The position numbers were made by a program, and so were the translations under genes. From positions 9,027-73,026 of the forward strand of contig NZ_DASVGN010000019.1 of assembly GCF_036379515.1 (NCBI RefSeq): 64,000 nucleotides of DNA, read 5' to 3'. Each line of letters opens with the position of its first letter. Position 1 is the stretch's first letter. Positions 16,499-26,944 of this stretch are shown piece after piece. The stretch comes from Castellaniella sp036379515. Lineage in GTDB: Bacteria; Pseudomonadota; Gammaproteobacteria; Burkholderiales; Burkholderiaceae_B. The notes under the pieces were generated by a model. It saw nothing but the letters and a program-made list of their open reading frames with translations. It did not search any database and was not told where the DNA came from.

Positions 16499-17334
16499 GC
16501 ACGAGCTCCTTGTTCAATTCGTGCCCATACTTTCAGGGCTGATACCGTGTCGGCCACGTCATGGACCCGCACGATGTGCACACCCCGGGCAACGGCTGCC
16601 AGAGCAACTGCAATGCTGCCGCCAAGGCGTTGCGACGCAGGGCGTCCTGTGACGGCACCTATCATGGACTTTCGGGACATCCCCACCAGACTGGCATAAA
16701 GGGTACCCACCACAGACGGCAGTTCTCGCAATAAAGTGTAATTATGATCAACAGACTTGCCGAACCCAAAGCCTGGGTCCAGCACAATGCGCTGGGCCAC
16801 GACACCAGCTGCCTGCAGTCGGCGAGCGCCCCCGAACAGGTACTGCCGAACCTCGGCCACGACATCCTGATAGACGGGATTCGCTTGCATGGTGCGCGGC
16901 TCGCCCTGCATGTGCATCAGGCACAACGCGCAATCGGACGCCGCCACTGCCTCGACGGCCTCGGCTGAGCCAAACCCCCGGATGTCGTTGATCATGTCGG
17001 CGCCCACCTGCAGCACAACCCGCATGACTTCGGGCTTGCAGGTATCCACCGACACAGGGACGCCGCACCCGCGCAAGCCCTCCAGCACCGGCAAGAGACG
17101 GCGCAGCTCTTCGTCAGCCGACACGGCCTGGGCACCGGGACGCGTGGACTCGCCACCAAGATCGAGAATATCAGCCCCTTCGGCAACCAGACGCTGCGCG
17201 TGGTCGAGCGCCGCCCGGGTCGAAAAATGCTGATTGCCGTCAGAAAAGGAATCCGGGGTGATATTCACAATACCCATCACCAGCGGGCGCTCCAGGGACA
17301 GCCTAAAGCGCCCACACTGTAGATGATCAGGCAC
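16495..17334 (-). CDS. folP: Dihydropteroate synthase
   Basis: A 279-residue TIM-barrel enzyme joining p-aminobenzoate to dihydropterin pyrophosphate in folate synthesis; the target of sulfonamides. MGIVNITPDSFSDG and DLGGESTRPGA are the pterin-binding signatures, and ILDPGFGFGKSVDHN and VGMSRKSMIG complete the site. The start appears to be GTG at 17334, 13 bp after the ftsH stop; no in-frame ATG precedes the conserved core except that at MGIVN. It overlaps glmM by 4 bp. Confidence 0.96.
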   Translation of the reverse strand: MPDHLQCGRFRLSLERPLVMGIVNITPDSFSDGNQHFSTRAALDHAQRLVAEGADILDLGGESTRPGAQAVSADEELRRLLPVLEGLRGCGVPVSVDTCKPEVMRVVLQVGADMINDIRGFGSAEAVEAVAASDCALCLMHMQGEPRTMQANPVYQDVVAEVRQYLFGGARRLQAAGVVAQRIVLDPGFGFGKSVDHNYTLLRELPSVVGTLYASLVGMSRKSMIGAVTGRPASQRLGGSIAVALAAVARGVHIVRVHDVADTVSALKVWARIEQGARA

Positions 17335-17347
17335 GAATCACCCGCGA

Positions 17348-19255
<1,908 letters not shown>

Positions 19256-19384
19256 CGCCAATCTCCTGGGTTTATGTCACTGCCAGCCCGTAAACCCAAT
19301 TACAACAAGCTGACACATTCGTCAATGCTTCATTCTACCCGAATCAGCGCAGCCACCGCACCAAGGCCACAAGCGCCACAAGGA

Positions 19385-20029
19385 TCAGGACCGTGCCGCC
19401 TTGAGCCCGCGCGCCACCAGAAAGGTTTCGGCTGATTCGTCGCGCGAGGCCTTGGGCTTGCGCTCGACCACGCGGACGAAATGCTGCTTGAAGGTCTGCA
19501 CGATCTGCGAAAACCCGCTGCCATGAAAGGCCTTGACGACCAGCGCGCCGTCCGGTTTGAGGTGCGCGCAAGCGAATTCAAGGGCCAGTTCACAGACATG
19601 CGCGATTCGAGCAGAATCCGCTGAAGCCACACCAGACAAATTGGGGGCCATGTCTGAAATTACAAGGTCCACGATCTGCCCCTGCAGTGCATCGTGCAAC
19701 TGCTTCAAAACGGCGTCTTCACGAAAATCGCCCAGGATGAAATCCACGCCGGCGATGGGTTCCATGGGCAGCATGTCGAGCGCCACCACACGACCTTCAA
19801 TCACACCGCCAGCCCCAACGAGCCGTTCGCGGGCTACCTGCGACCAGCTTCCAGGGGTCGCCCCCAGATCGACGACGACGTCGCCACGCTGCAACAGCTT
19901 TTCGGTTTCCAGAATCTCGATCAACTTGAAGGCAGCCCGTGCCCGATACCCCTTCTGTTGCGCCATTTTGACGTAGGGATCATTAATGTGCCGCTGCACC
20001 CAGGCTTTAGAGAATTTTTTCTTGGCCAT
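19385..20029 (-). CDS. rlmE: 23S rRNA 2'-O-methyltransferase (U2552)
   Basis: A 214-residue RrmJ/FtsJ methyltransferase that modifies U2552 of 23S rRNA. The N-terminal SKAWVQRHINDPYVKMAQQKGYRARAA region (partly quoted) is the RNA-binding face; SAM-binding VVDLGATPGSW, then the SDMAPNLSG motif and VVKAFHG provide the K-D-K-E catalytic residues. It precedes ftsH, the classic order. The divergent yhbY starts only 17 bp away, so the two promoters must overlap. Confidence 0.95.
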   Translation of the reverse strand: MAKKKFSKAWVQRHINDPYVKMAQQKGYRARAAFKLIEILETEKLLQRGDVVVDLGATPGSWSQVARERLVGAGGVIEGRVVALDMLPMEPIAGVDFILGDFREDAVLKQLHDALQGQIVDLVISDMAPNLSGVASADSARIAHVCELALEFACAHLKPDGALVVKAFHGSGFSQIVQTFKQHFVRVVERKPKASRDESAETFLVARGLKAARS

Positions 20030-20046
20030 TCCCGTACAATTCCAGT

Positions 20047-20655
20047 ATGTCGAACATCGAACTGACCTCGCAGCAGCGCCGCGAACTGCGTGCTGCCGCC
20101 CACCCTCTGCACCCTGTCGTCCTCATCGGCGATCGTGGCCTGACCGCTTCAGTGCTGGAAGAAATCGACCGCAGCCTGACAGCCCACGAGCTGGTCAAGG
20201 TGCGCGTCGCAGGAGCCGAGCGTGACGCGCGCGAAGCCATGCTGGCGACCATCTGCGAAGCGCTGTCGTGCGCTGCAGTGCACCATCTCGGCAAAACGCT
20301 GATTATCTATCGGGCGCGCCCCGATACGCAACCGGCATCCGAAGGCCTGAACGCGACGCAAACCAATCGTCGCAAATCAGATCCCTACGTGCCCAAGAAG
20401 CTGGCAGCGCATAGCCACGATGCCAAACCCGCAGCCAAGCACAAGGCGACACGAGGCCCCAAGGTTGAGCCCAGCCACGCCGGCAGGGCCCTGCCTGAAG
20501 GGCGTGCGCCGCGTAAACCCCGCGCGTCGGTTTCGGCCCGCGCTGACAGCCGCACCAGGGGCGCAAGCGCAGCTGCGCACGGAATCCAACGGCGCAGTAC
20601 CGGCGGCAGCGCGCTCACGCTGCGCGCAGGCCGCCGCCGTACTAGTCGTAGCTGA
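20047..20655 (+). CDS. yhbY: YhbY-family RNA-binding protein with long basic C-terminal tail
   Basis: A 202-residue protein. Residues 1-95 are a CRM/YhbY domain (LTSQQRRELRAAAHPLHPVVLIGDRGLT and HELVKVRVAG), known to associate with pre-50S ribosomal subunits. The remaining ~105 residues are a low-complexity, Lys/Arg/Ala/Ser-rich tail absent from the ~97-residue E. coli protein. TACAAT at 20035-20040 ends six bases before the ATG and no SD is present, so the message may be leaderless. It overlaps the convergent greA stop by 14 bp. Divergent from rlmE, another 50S maturation gene. Confidence 0.88.
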   Translation: MSNIELTSQQRRELRAAAHPLHPVVLIGDRGLTASVLEEIDRSLTAHELVKVRVAGAERDAREAMLATICEALSCAAVHHLGKTLIIYRARPDTQPASEGLNATQTNRRKSDPYVPKKLAAHSHDAKPAAKHKATRGPKVEPSHAGRALPEGRAPRKPRASVSARADSRTRGASAAAHGIQRRSTGGSALTLRAGRRRTSRS

Positions 20656-21118
20656 CTGAACGTACCTCGTATTCGCGCACCCCGGCCGGGGCGCGCACTT
20701 CGACGACGTCGCCTTCGCTTTTGCCGATCAGGGCACGCGCGACAGGACTGGACACCGAAATACGATTGGCCTTGATGTCGGCTTCGAGATCACCCACGAT
20801 CTGATAGCTCAGGCACTCGCCTGATTCCAGGTCTTCGATTTGCACGGTTGCGCCAAACACGGCCTGGCCCTCGAGCTGCAAATCAGCCGGGTTGATGATC
20901 TGGGCATTGGACAAAGTGCCCTCAAGTTCTTGAATACGCCCTTCGACGAAGCCCTGGCGCTCACGCGCGGCATCGTATTCGGCGTTCTCAGACAGGTCAC
21001 CGTGCGAACGCGCCTCGGCGATGGCATTGATGACCTGGGGGCGCTCCACCGTCTTCAGACGTTGAAGTTCGGCTTGCAAACGCTCTGCCCCGCGAGCTGT
21101 CAAAGGGATCGCAGACAT
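20642..21118 (-). CDS. greA: Transcription elongation factor GreA
   Basis: A 158-residue GreA. The N-terminal coiled coil includes IAEARSHGDLSENAEYDAARERQ, whose acidic tip (D and E in DLSENAEY) enters the RNA polymerase secondary channel to trigger cleavage of backtracked RNA; the C-terminal FKBP-like domain has GDLEADIKANRISVSSPVARALIG (partly quoted). ATG at 21118 is the family start (MSAIPLTARGAERL); frames extending further upstream run through terminator-like hairpins. The last 14 bp overlap the 3' end of yhbY on the other strand. Confidence 0.96.
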   Translation of the reverse strand: MSAIPLTARGAERLQAELQRLKTVERPQVINAIAEARSHGDLSENAEYDAARERQGFVEGRIQELEGTLSNAQIINPADLQLEGQAVFGATVQIEDLESGECLSYQIVGDLEADIKANRISVSSPVARALIGKSEGDVVEVRAPAGVREYEVRSVSYD

Positions 21119-21130
21119 AAATCCAACCCA

Positions 21131-21161
21131 AAAGTAAAAGACGCCCCATGCGCAGGGCGCC
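21131..21161 (-). promoter_or_regulatory. Terminator-like attenuator in the greA leader
   Basis: On the minus strand GGCGCCC (21161-21155) pairs with GGGGCGTC (21147-21140) around a 7-base loop, followed by TTTTACTTTT. It ends about 12 bases before the greA ATG. Such a structure would stop most transcripts before greA, resembling the leader terminator of E. coli greA that generates GraL RNAs. Confidence 0.55.
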
Positions 21162-21168
21162 TGACTAC

Positions 21169-21200
21169 AAAAAGAAAGAAAAAGCGGTGATATGCACCGC
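21169..21200 (-). terminator. Second terminator-like hairpin in the greA leader
   Basis: Minus-strand stem GCGGTG/CACCGC (21200-21195 with 21189-21184, 5-base loop) followed by TTTTTCTTTCTTTTT. It lies directly upstream of the attenuator at 21131-21161, giving two terminator-like units in tandem before greA. Confidence 0.6.
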
Positions 21201-21278
21201 ATGACTCGAGCCCTGGCAGGTGTCGCCACCATTGCAGGTTTGCCCTGCACCGCCAGGATGACCTGCTGGCCCGCCCGT

Positions 21279-21303
21279 AAAAAAACCCCGGCCATGACCG
21301 GGG
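21279..21303 (-). terminator. Intrinsic terminator of the uraA-like gene
   Basis: Minus-strand stem CCCCGG/CCGGGG with a 6-base loop (21303-21286) followed directly by seven T (21285-21279). It lies 65 bp after the permease stop and should separate it from greA. Confidence 0.85.
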
Positions 21304-21367
21304 TCGATGAGGCTATTGTGGGCGATCTGGTGGGGAAAAGCAAGCAGCAGAAATTCGTGCCTGCTTT

Positions 21368-22684
21368 TTACGCCTTTTTTCGGCCGCGCAGCAAGGCGTG
21401 CAGCAGAATCGCACCAAACGTCGCTGTGCCAATGCCATCGAGCTTCAAATCGCCCAGCGCCAGCGAGAAATTGCCGGCCCCCAGGATCAGCGCGACGGCA
21501 GCCACGATCAGGTTGCGGTTGTCGCTGAAATCCACCTGATTCACTACCCAGATGCGAGCGCCCGCAATCGCAATCAGCCCGAACACCACCACAGACATCC
21601 CCCCCAGCACGGGGGCGGGAATCGCCTGAATCACGGCACCGAATTTCGGAGAGAACCCCAACAGCAGCGCCACCAGCGCCGCCACGACAAAGACCAGCGT
21701 CGAATAGATGCGTGTGGCAGTCATGACGCCGATATTCTCGGCGTACGTCGTCACACCCGTCCCCCCGAAGGACCCGGAGATCATCGTTGCCACCCCGTCG
21801 CCCATAAAGGCACGCCCCAGGTAGCGATCCAGGTTCTGGCCCGTCATGGCGCTCACTGCCTTGATGTGTCCCAGGTTTTCAGCGACAAGGATGATGGCCA
21901 CAGGGGCAATGATGCTGATGGCATGCGATTCGAACACCGGACGCGTGATGTGGGGCAGCCCCAACCAGGGCGCGGCCACGATGGCCGAGAAGTCGATAGG
22001 CTTGCCCCAGCCCAGGCCATTGGTCAAAATCACATAGATCACGCAGGCTGCAAACAGGCCCACCAGGATGAGCAGGCGTTGGATCAGGCCTCGCGTATAG
22101 ACGGCCACGACGCCCACGGAAAGTATGGTTAGCAATGCCATGCCGGACTCAAACAGCGACCCGCCCATCGCTCCTTTGGCGGCCAATGGCGCCAAGTTCA
22201 GCCCAATGACGGCAACCACGGCCCCCGTCACCACGGGCGGCATCCAATGGTCGATCCAGTCGGCCGCACCACCCTGCCATTTGTTCACGAGCACCGTCAA
22301 TACGCCAATCCCGGTGTAGATCAGGCCACAGACAATGATGGCCCCCAGGGCCACGCCGATGTTCAGATTGGGCCCGCTTCCCGAATACCCGCTCACGGCC
22401 ACCACACCGCCAATAAAGGCGAAGCTGGAGCCCAGGTAGCTAGGCACGCGACCGCCAACGAACAGAAAAAAGATCAGCGTTCCTACCCCCGACATGAGGA
22501 TCGCCATGTTGGGGTCGAAGCCCATGATGAGCGGCGCCAGGATGGTCGAGCCGAACATGGCCACGACGTGCTGTGCGCCCATGGCCACCGTCTGAGGCAA
22601 CGGCATGGTTTCATCAGGTTGCACGACGGCGTCTTCCGTCGTGCCGGAGACCAGCCGCCAGCGGGGGAAATAGGATGAGTTCAT
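21368..22684 (-). CDS. uraA: Uracil/xanthine (NCS2) permease
   Basis: A 438-residue nucleobase:cation symporter-2 protein with about 14 membrane segments. N-terminal AMGAQHVVAMFGSTILAPLIMG and the mid-protein signature AENLGHIKAVSAMTGQNLDRYLGRAFMGDG, GSFGGTGVTTYAENIG are typical of UraA. It takes up uracil by proton symport. Pyrimidine-related genes carAB lie nearby and upp (which converts the imported uracil to UMP) is found 30 kb away. It carries a good intrinsic terminator. Xanthine as substrate is less likely given the UraA-like sequence. Confidence 0.88.
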   Translation of the reverse strand: MNSSYFPRWRLVSGTTEDAVVQPDETMPLPQTVAMGAQHVVAMFGSTILAPLIMGFDPNMAILMSGVGTLIFFLFVGGRVPSYLGSSFAFIGGVVAVSGYSGSGPNLNIGVALGAIIVCGLIYTGIGVLTVLVNKWQGGAADWIDHWMPPVVTGAVVAVIGLNLAPLAAKGAMGGSLFESGMALLTILSVGVVAVYTRGLIQRLLILVGLFAACVIYVILTNGLGWGKPIDFSAIVAAPWLGLPHITRPVFESHAISIIAPVAIILVAENLGHIKAVSAMTGQNLDRYLGRAFMGDGVATMISGSFGGTGVTTYAENIGVMTATRIYSTLVFVVAALVALLLGFSPKFGAVIQAIPAPVLGGMSVVVFGLIAIAGARIWVVNQVDFSDNRNLIVAAVALILGAGNFSLALGDLKLDGIGTATFGAILLHALLRGRKKA

Positions 22685-22831
22685 CGGAGGGCGGCCCAGG
22701 GCCGTTCAGAGGGAGTTGTAAAAGGGGTTTTGAAAAGTTTCGCGACAGTTTACGGCGATTGGCTGCCCAGGGACCAGCCCCTTTTCAGCTCTTTCCCACC
22801 GGCCGCTGGCTACCAGGTCAGGACACCTGCA

Positions 22832-23677
22832 TCATGACGAAGAGTGCCGAGGCTTGCGCTCGCGCCGCGCCATGACGGCGTCGAACAGCGGACCCGGAGC
22901 AATCTGCAACAGACGCGCCACCCAGGCCATGGGCCAGGGAATCACACGGTAACGGCGTCCCGCCGCAATGGCGCGCGCGGCACGTGCAACGAAGTGATCA
23001 GCCGACATGAGGAACGGCATGGGATACGGGTTGTTCGCCGTCATGGGGGTGGCGATGAAGCCGGGCGCAAGCGTCACCACCCGCACCCCCGACCCTCGCA
23101 ACTCCACGCGCAGGCCTTCGCAATACAGGCGCACAGCCGCCTTCGAGGCGCAGTAGGCGCTTGCTCCCGGCAGCCCACGCACACCCGCGACGCTGGCAAT
23201 ACCGACCAGCGTTCCCTCCCCACGGGCTTGCATGGACGCAAGAAACGGCGCGAAGGTCGCCTGCGTGCCCACCACATTGATGTCGAAGACAGCCTGAAAG
23301 GGCTCGCGGTCTTCCGCCTCGGAAGTCAACGTGCCGACGCTGATCCCGGCACTCGCGATCACGATGTCGGTAGGACCGCCCTGCAGAAAATCCAGGGCGG
23401 CCGCCTGCAAGGCCAGGTGATCCCGGACATCAAGGGGATAAGTCCGGTGACCCTGGCCCGGCAGATGTTCACGCAAGCTCTGCAACACTGCGCCGCGGCG
23501 CCCCACCAGACCCAGTGTGGCACCGCGTGCGGCATAGTAACGCGCGAAGGCCTCGCCGATGCCACTGGTCGCACCGGTAATGAAAATCCTGCTTCCGGTT
23601 GATGCGGAAGCAGGATCGGTGGCCGGCCCGGAAAACGAGCCAGACGATGCGGCGGACGAAGACGAGGCGCCCGTCAT
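22832..23677 (-). CDS. Short-chain dehydrogenase/reductase
   Basis: A 281-residue SDR. The dinucleotide motif TGATSGIG (about residues 34-41), the NAG-type segment ASAGIS, catalytic Ser in SVAG and the YCASK dyad are in order. The first ~30 residues are a Ser/Ala-rich, low-complexity leader, so a later start is possible, though no better codon is seen. It begins 7 bp after carB stops and is probably transcribed with carAB. The C-terminal ARAARAIAAGRRYRVIPWPM resembles fatty-acid or membrane-associated SDRs. Substrate unknown. Confidence 0.85.
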   Translation of the reverse strand: MTGASSSSAASSGSFSGPATDPASASTGSRIFITGATSGIGEAFARYYAARGATLGLVGRRGAVLQSLREHLPGQGHRTYPLDVRDHLALQAAALDFLQGGPTDIVIASAGISVGTLTSEAEDREPFQAVFDINVVGTQATFAPFLASMQARGEGTLVGIASVAGVRGLPGASAYCASKAAVRLYCEGLRVELRGSGVRVVTLAPGFIATPMTANNPYPMPFLMSADHFVARAARAIAAGRRYRVIPWPMAWVARLLQIAPGPLFDAVMARRERKPRHSSS

Positions 23678-23683
23678 GAGGCA

Positions 23684-26600
23684 TCAGGCCGCGTGGGCCG
23701 CCGCGTGCATGGCTTGCAACGAATAGACCTTCAGGCCGCCACCATGACGCAGATACTGCATGCCCTCAACCGCGGCGCTGGCACCGGCAATGGTCGTATA
23801 AAAGGCCACCCGGTTGGCCAGGGCCTGCGTACGGATGGTACGCGAATCGGCAATGGCGTTGCGGCGCTCTTCGACCGTGTTGATGACCAGCACGATCTCG
23901 CCGTTCTTCACCATGTCCACAATGTTGGGGCGACCTTCAGTGACCTTGTTCACCACGGCCACGGCCAGACCGGCCGCCTCGATCACGCTGGCCGTGCCAC
24001 GCGTGGCCACCAGCTTGAAGCCCATGCCGATCAGCCCCCGGGCGACTTCCACCGCGCGGGGCTTGTCCTGGTCGCGCACGCTGATGAAGACCAAGCCGGA
24101 TTCAGGCAGATTCACTCCGGCGGCAATCTGGGATTTGACGAAGGCTTCGCCAAAAGACTCGCCTACCCCCATGACCTCGCCGGTGGATTTCATCTCGGGT
24201 CCGAGGATGGTGTCTACTCCCGGAAACTTCACGAACGGGAACACCGCCTCTTTGACGCAATAGTGCACGGGCGATGGCACATGCGTGATGCCCTGCTTCG
24301 CCAAGGTGTCGCCGGCCATGACGCGTGCGGCAATCTTGGCCAATTGCCTGCCCGTGGCCTTGGACACGTACGGCACCGTGCGCGATGCGCGTGGATTGAC
24401 TTCAAGGACGTACACATCGCCATCTTGCACGGCAAACTGCACGTTCATCAGCCCCTTTACGTTCAGCGCCTTGGCCATGAGCGTCGTCTGGCGTTTGATC
24501 TCGTCCACGATGGCGGGCGAGAGCGAATACGGCGGCAGGCTGCAGGCCGAGTCGCCCGAGTGCACGCCCGCTTGCTCGATGTGTTCCATGACCCCGCCGA
24601 TGATCACCTGCTCGCCATCGGCCAGGCAGTCCACGTCGATTTCGGTGGCGTGGTTCAAGAAGCGATCAAGCAACACCGGAGAATCATTGCTGACTTTGAC
24701 AGCCTCGCGCATGTAGCGCTCGAGGTCCTGCGGTTCATGCACGATTTCCATCGCGCGGCCCCCCAGCACGTAGCTGGGCCGCACCACCAACGGATAGCCG
24801 ATTTCGCCCGCCAGCGCGAGCGCCTCGCTCTCGGTGCGAGCCGTACGATTGCTGGGCTGGCGCAGCCCCAGCTTGTTCAGCAGCTTTTGGAAACGCTCGC
24901 GGTCTTCTGCCACGTCGATGGAATCGGGGCTGGTACCAATAATGGGCACGCCATTGGCTTCGAGGTCACGTGCAAGCTTGAGCGGCGTTTGCCCGCCAAA
25001 TTGCACGATGACGCCCACCGGATTTTCTTTGTGGACGATCTCGAGCACGTCTTCGAGCGTGAGCGGCTCGAAATACAGCCGGTCGGACGTATCATAGTCA
25101 GTGGAGACGGTCTCGGGGTTGCAGTTGACCATGATGGTTTCGAAGCCATCATCACGCAGTGCAAAGGCCGCATGCACGCAGCAATAGTCGAACTCGATGC
25201 CCTGGCCGATACGGTTCGGCCCGCCCCCCAGCACGATGATTTTCTTGCGGTCGGTGGGCGCAGACTCGTCTTCGTCCTCGTAGGTCGAATACATGTAGGC
25301 CGTGGTCGTCGCGAATTCGGCAGCGCAGGTATCCACCCGCTTGTAGACAGGACGCACATTCATCTGGTGACGCAACTTGCGCACCTCGGATTCGGTCGTG
25401 TCCAGCAGGAAAGCCAGGCGGCGATCCGAGAAACCACGGCGCTTGAGGCCACGCATGGTTTCTTCATCGAGTTCGGACAGTGTGTGTTGCTCCAGCGCGA
25501 GTTCGGTGTCCACGATCTCTTTGATCTGGGCCAGGAACCAGGGATCAATGCGCGTAAGGTGATGCACTTCTTCGAGGCTGAACCCCTGGGCGAAGGCATC
25601 GCCCACATACCAGATACGTTCGGGACCAGGCTCACCCAACTCAACCTGCAGCCGCTCGCGATCAGTGGTTTTCTGGTTCAGGCCATCCACGCCCACTTCC
25701 AGACCCCGCAAGGCCTTCTGGAAGGCTTCCTGGAAACAACGGCCAATGGCCATGACTTCACCCACGGACTTCATCTGGGTGGTCAGGCGGGCATCCGCCT
25801 GCGGGAATTTTTCGAACGTGAAGCGCGGCACCTTGACGATGACGTAATCCAGCGTGGGCTCGAACGAGGCCGGGGTGGCCCCGCCGGTGATCTCATTGCG
25901 CAGCTCATCCAGCGTATAGCCAACGGCCAGGCGCGCCGCCACCTTGGCAATGGGGAAGCCCGTGGCCTTGGAGGCCAGCGCGGAGGACCGCGAGACGCGC
26001 GGATTCATTTCGATGACGATCATGCGGCCGTTGTCGGGGTTGACGGCAAACTGCACGTTGGACCCGCCGGTTTCGACGCCGATTTCGCGCAGAATCGCGA
26101 TCGAGGCATCCCGCATGATTTGATATTCTTTGTCGGTCAGCGTCTGAGCCGGCGCCACGGTGATCGAATCACCGGTATGCACGCCCATAGGGTCCAGATT
26201 CTCGATGGCGCACACGATGATGCAGTTGTCGGCGCGATCACGCACGACTTCCATCTCGTATTCTTTCCAGCCCAGCATGGATTCTTCGATCAGCAGCTCG
26301 TGCGTGGGGGATAGATCCAACCCCCGTCGGCAGATGAATTCGAACTCTTCGGGGTTGTAGGCAATGCCGCCCCCGGTGCCGCCCAGGGTGAAACTGGGCC
26401 GAATGACGACCGGGAACCCCGAACCGCCGGTGTAGACAGCGATTTCTTTCTGAACTGCCCAGGCCTCGTCCAGCGTGTGGGAGATGCCCGACTTGGCCGA
26501 ATCCAGCCCGATGGATGTCATGGCTTCTTTGAACTTCAGGCGGTCTTCGGCCTTGTCGATGGCAGCTGCATTGGCACCGATCAATTCGACGTTGTATTTT

Positions 26601-26926
26601 TTGAGAACGCCATGGCGATCCAGGTCGAGCGCGGTATTGAGCGCTGTCTGCCCACCCATGGTCGGAAGCACGGCGTCAGGCCGTTCGATTTCGATGATCT
26701 TTTCAAGAGCCTGCCAGGTGATGGGCTCGATGTAGGTGACGTCCGCCGTTTCGGGGTCGGTCATGATGGTGGCGGGATTGCTGTTCACCAGGATGACGCG
26801 GTATCCGTCATTCTTCAATGCCTTGCAGGCTTGCGCACCGGAATAATCGAATTCACAGGCCTGGCCGATGACGATGGGGCCTGCACCAATGATGAGAATG
26901 CTTTTGATGTCTGAACGCTTGGGCAT
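23684..26926 (-). CDS. carB: Carbamoyl-phosphate synthase large subunit
   Basis: A 1,080-residue enzyme that makes carbamoyl phosphate from bicarbonate, glutamine-derived ammonia and two ATP, feeding arginine and pyrimidines. Two homologous ATP-grasp halves are visible: each begins with a nucleotide-fold IIGAGPIVIGQACEFDYSG / VLGGGPNRIGQGIEFDYC type segment and contains ...MGGQTALN / QFGGQTPLK and EMNPRVSRSSALASKATG / EVNPRASRTVPYVSKATG (partly quoted). The C-terminal ~150 residues form the allosteric domain. It starts 18 bp after carA. Confidence 0.98.
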   Translation of the reverse strand: MPKRSDIKSILIIGAGPIVIGQACEFDYSGAQACKALKNDGYRVILVNSNPATIMTDPETADVTYIEPITWQALEKIIEIERPDAVLPTMGGQTALNTALDLDRHGVLKKYNVELIGANAAAIDKAEDRLKFKEAMTSIGLDSAKSGISHTLDEAWAVQKEIAVYTGGSGFPVVIRPSFTLGGTGGGIAYNPEEFEFICRRGLDLSPTHELLIEESMLGWKEYEMEVVRDRADNCIIVCAIENLDPMGVHTGDSITVAPAQTLTDKEYQIMRDASIAILREIGVETGGSNVQFAVNPDNGRMIVIEMNPRVSRSSALASKATGFPIAKVAARLAVGYTLDELRNEITGGATPASFEPTLDYVIVKVPRFTFEKFPQADARLTTQMKSVGEVMAIGRCFQEAFQKALRGLEVGVDGLNQKTTDRERLQVELGEPGPERIWYVGDAFAQGFSLEEVHHLTRIDPWFLAQIKEIVDTELALEQHTLSELDEETMRGLKRRGFSDRRLAFLLDTTESEVRKLRHQMNVRPVYKRVDTCAAEFATTTAYMYSTYEDEDESAPTDRKKIIVLGGGPNRIGQGIEFDYCCVHAAFALRDDGFETIMVNCNPETVSTDYDTSDRLYFEPLTLEDVLEIVHKENPVGVIVQFGGQTPLKLARDLEANGVPIIGTSPDSIDVAEDRERFQKLLNKLGLRQPSNRTARTESEALALAGEIGYPLVVRPSYVLGGRAMEIVHEPQDLERYMREAVKVSNDSPVLLDRFLNHATEIDVDCLADGEQVIIGGVMEHIEQAGVHSGDSACSLPPYSLSPAIVDEIKRQTTLMAKALNVKGLMNVQFAVQDGDVYVLEVNPRASRTVPYVSKATGRQLAKIAARVMAGDTLAKQGITHVPSPVHYCVKEAVFPFVKFPGVDTILGPEMKSTGEVMGVGESFGEAFVKSQIAAGVNLPESGLVFISVRDQDKPRAVEVARGLIGMGFKLVATRGTASVIEAAGLAVAVVNKVTEGRPNIVDMVKNGEIVLVINTVEERRNAIADSRTIRTQALANRVAFYTTIAGASAAVEGMQYLRHGGGLKVYSLQAMHAAAHAA

Positions 26927-26944
26927 GAGTGAGTTCTATGTCTT

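Noticed and set aside
23693..26314. Long open frame opposite carB
   Set aside because: Frame openness follows from codon bias of carB on the other strand; the translation is His/Arg-rich with no recognisable domain. Similar frames opposite ftsH and maeB were dropped for the same reason.
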